Part shown: positions 47,369 through 48,537 of the stretch, in pieces | Position numbering within the stretch: the stretch's first letter is position 1 | Layout of the letters: each line of letters begins with the position of its first letter | NCBI GenBank assembly: GCA_016783555.1 | Contig: JADHWH010000005.1 | Location: 1-48,537, forward strand | Length of the DNA: 48,537 nucleotides | Direction: 5' to 3' | Source of the DNA: Candidatus Omnitrophota bacterium | Lineage (GTDB): Bacteria > Omnitrophota > Gorgyraeia > JABMRJ01 | The notes under the pieces: model-generated | What the model saw: the letters and a program-made list of their open reading frames with translations, nothing else | Databases searched by the model: none | What the model was told of the DNA's origin: nothing | Position numbers and translations under genes: made by a program

Positions 47369-48537
47369 TGTTCAGGGTATGTGTGCACTGGTTATTTGTT
47401 TTTTTTGGTTTTTTGTGGTAAATAGTGGAGGTGGGAAGTGAGGTATTTTATGAAAGATAGAGAGCGGATCTTTGAGCTGCGAAAGAATCTTATCGATGAT
47501 TGGCGATATAGAGGGTTGAGCTGGCAAGAGATAACTTATAAGTACAGAGTTAGTAAAAGATGGTTTTATAAGCTTAGGATGAGGTTCTTGCTTGAAGGCT
47601 ACGAAGGATTAAGGGATCGGGTAAGGAATAACTCCAACCGGCCTTATCGTGCAAGCTGGCAGGAGAGATTAAAGATCTTGGATTATGTCTATTATAATCC
47701 TACGCATGGGCCAAGAAGGATAGCCTTTGAGGACCCTTCTATAGGGCTATCTCCTACTACTGTCTGGAGTGTGTTAAAACAAGAAGACCTTAATACCAGG
47801 GCAAAGAGAAGACTGTGGGCCCAAGCCCAGGGTAGACGCATACTTACCAAAAAAGAGAAGCAATTAATTCTGGCTAAGAACAGACATATAGAGTCGCGTT
47901 CTCCTGGTGAGCTTTTAGGCATTGATTCATTCTGCGTCTCCGTAGCTAATCTGGGTAGGGTATGGCAATATACTGCCTGTGATACGTACTCTAGCTACGG
48001 CTTTGCTCGAGTTTATCTCGAAAAAACATCAGATACCGCAATAGATTTTATGGTAAACCATGTACTCAGTCGGTCTCCTTACGGCAAGATAAGAAGGGTC
48101 CTTACCGATCAAGGTACTGAGTTCTATAATGCGCGATTTAAAGATACTGAGAGTGCATTTAGCTTTGCTTTAAGGCTGCAAAGTATAAGGCATTCTGTAA
48201 CTAAGGTGGCCCACCCCTGGACTAACGGCTATGTTGAGAGACTTAATCAGACCATATGGCAGGAGTTTTATCAGTGCAGGCTTGATAAAGAGTATACCAT
48301 CTGCGATGAGCTTAACAAGGACTTGGATGCGTATATGAGATATTATAACTTCAAGAGAGTGCATTCGGGCTACAAGCTGGTAGAAGGAGGTTACCGGTTC
48401 CCGGGGCACGCGTTCTTTGATACGCGTGAGAAGGACAAGATTATTGAGCTAAAGTATTAACTTATTGCGAAAAGATGGTCTTTTTGCTACTCTAGGGGTG
48501 TCTCTATTCTAGTGCCCTCTTTAGGTAAATTGGACAG
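47369..48537 (+). mobile_element. IS481-type insertion sequence reaching the right edge
   Basis: The transposase gene is complete. The left end probably begins near TGTTCAGGG (47369), and the window's last bases, TTGGACAG, read CTGTCCAA on the other strand, similar to CTGTTCAG at the left (47368-47375). An ACTG/AGTGCC pair also lies inside both ends. The right terminus may lie at or just outside the window, so no target duplication can be checked. Confidence 0.6.
47438..48460 (+). CDS. IS481-family transposase (integrase core)
   Basis: A 340-residue transposase. The N-terminus is a helix-turn-helix (GLSWQEITYKYRVSKRWFYK near 29-48), followed by a second one (YNPTHGPRRIAFEDPSIGLS, TTVWSVLKQE). 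The rve catalytic core carries D in LLGIDSFCVSVAN, D in RRVLTDQGTEFYNARF and E in HPWTNGYVERLNQTIWQEF, then YNFKRVHSGY. GTG 47438 is used since GGAGG lies eight bases before it; ATG 47450 is an alternative. The frame is intact. It is inserted upstream of comEA, leaving the comEA promoter untouched. Confidence 0.92.
   Translation: MRYFMKDRERIFELRKNLIDDWRYRGLSWQEITYKYRVSKRWFYKLRMRFLLEGYEGLRDRVRNNSNRPYRASWQERLKILDYVYYNPTHGPRRIAFEDPSIGLSPTTVWSVLKQEDLNTRAKRRLWAQAQGRRILTKKEKQLILAKNRHIESRSPGELLGIDSFCVSVANLGRVWQYTACDTYSSYGFARVYLEKTSDTAIDFMVNHVLSRSPYGKIRRVLTDQGTEFYNARFKDTESAFSFALRLQSIRHSVTKVAHPWTNGYVERLNQTIWQEFYQCRLDKEYTICDELNKDLDAYMRYYNFKRVHSGYKLVEGGYRFPGHAFFDTREKDKIIELKY

Overview
The window looks like a piece of a didermic, so far uncultured bacterium, most probably of the Omnitrophota (OP3) or a close relative; this is inference from gene content, not from a marker-gene comparison. 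Outer-membrane biogenesis genes (lptE, a bamD-like gene, lnt, a LolA-like gene) show a Gram-negative envelope. Envelope and surface-glycosylation genes dominate. There are no rRNA or tRNA genes and no CRISPR array.

Layout. 1-726: start of a carbamoyltransferase running off the left edge. 842-4282: an ECF-type sigma factor, a zinc-finger anti-sigma-like membrane protein, spoVG, a YraN-type nuclease and comM, with a duplicated 44-bp ECF-type promoter at the two junctions. 4301-4961: a REP-associated (RAYT) transposase flanked by REP-like palindromes. 5109-12521: a seven-gene plus-strand surface-sugar cluster (polyprenyl-phosphate glycosyltransferase, ATP-grasp ligase, B12-binding radical SAM enzyme, two methyltransferases, SDR sugar dehydratase/epimerase, DegT aminotransferase). 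22180 down to 12536 (minus strand): a tightly packed moxR-DUF58-DUF4381-batA-batB-batC-batD-batE operon followed by a GT-C glycosyltransferase. 22181-23042: an 862-bp gene-free block with a perfect 24-bp inverted repeat enclosing three large nested hairpins. 23043-24596: a TMTC-like glycosyltransferase. 24608-25934: an IS4-family insertion in the loop of a bidirectional terminator palindrome. 42022 down to 25946 (minus strand): a run of thirteen genes (murJ, uvrC, ogt-like, prfB, secA, lnt, LolA-like, polyprenyl-phosphate sugar synthase, small membrane protein, two TMTC-like glycosyltransferases, ferritin-like protein, membrane sulfatase-like protein). 42065-42334: rpsT. 44845 down to 42320: bamD-like, lptE, holA. 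Then a PilZ gene, comEC (without its C-terminal hydrolase domain) and a comEA-like gene, and finally an IS481-type element at the right edge.

The genes suggest a coherent theme. One glycosyltransferase (32031-32771) could make a polyprenyl-phosphate sugar, and three TMTC-like multi-membrane enzymes with TPR tails could transfer it to exported proteins. SecA, Lnt, the LolA-like protein, BamD and LptE handle export and outer-membrane assembly.

The most unusual points are: (1) a homologous N-terminal helix-turn-helix-like domain of about 45 residues fused to three different membrane glycosyltransferases; (2) a pair of related palindromic elements of about 46 bp that form the 5' ends of batE and holA and are read as protein; (3) the duplicated ECF-type promoter; (4) the structured gene-free block at 22.4-22.9 kb; and (5) an IS inserted precisely into a terminator loop. 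prfB carries a textbook programmed +1 frameshift, so its annotated reading frame must be joined from two pieces.
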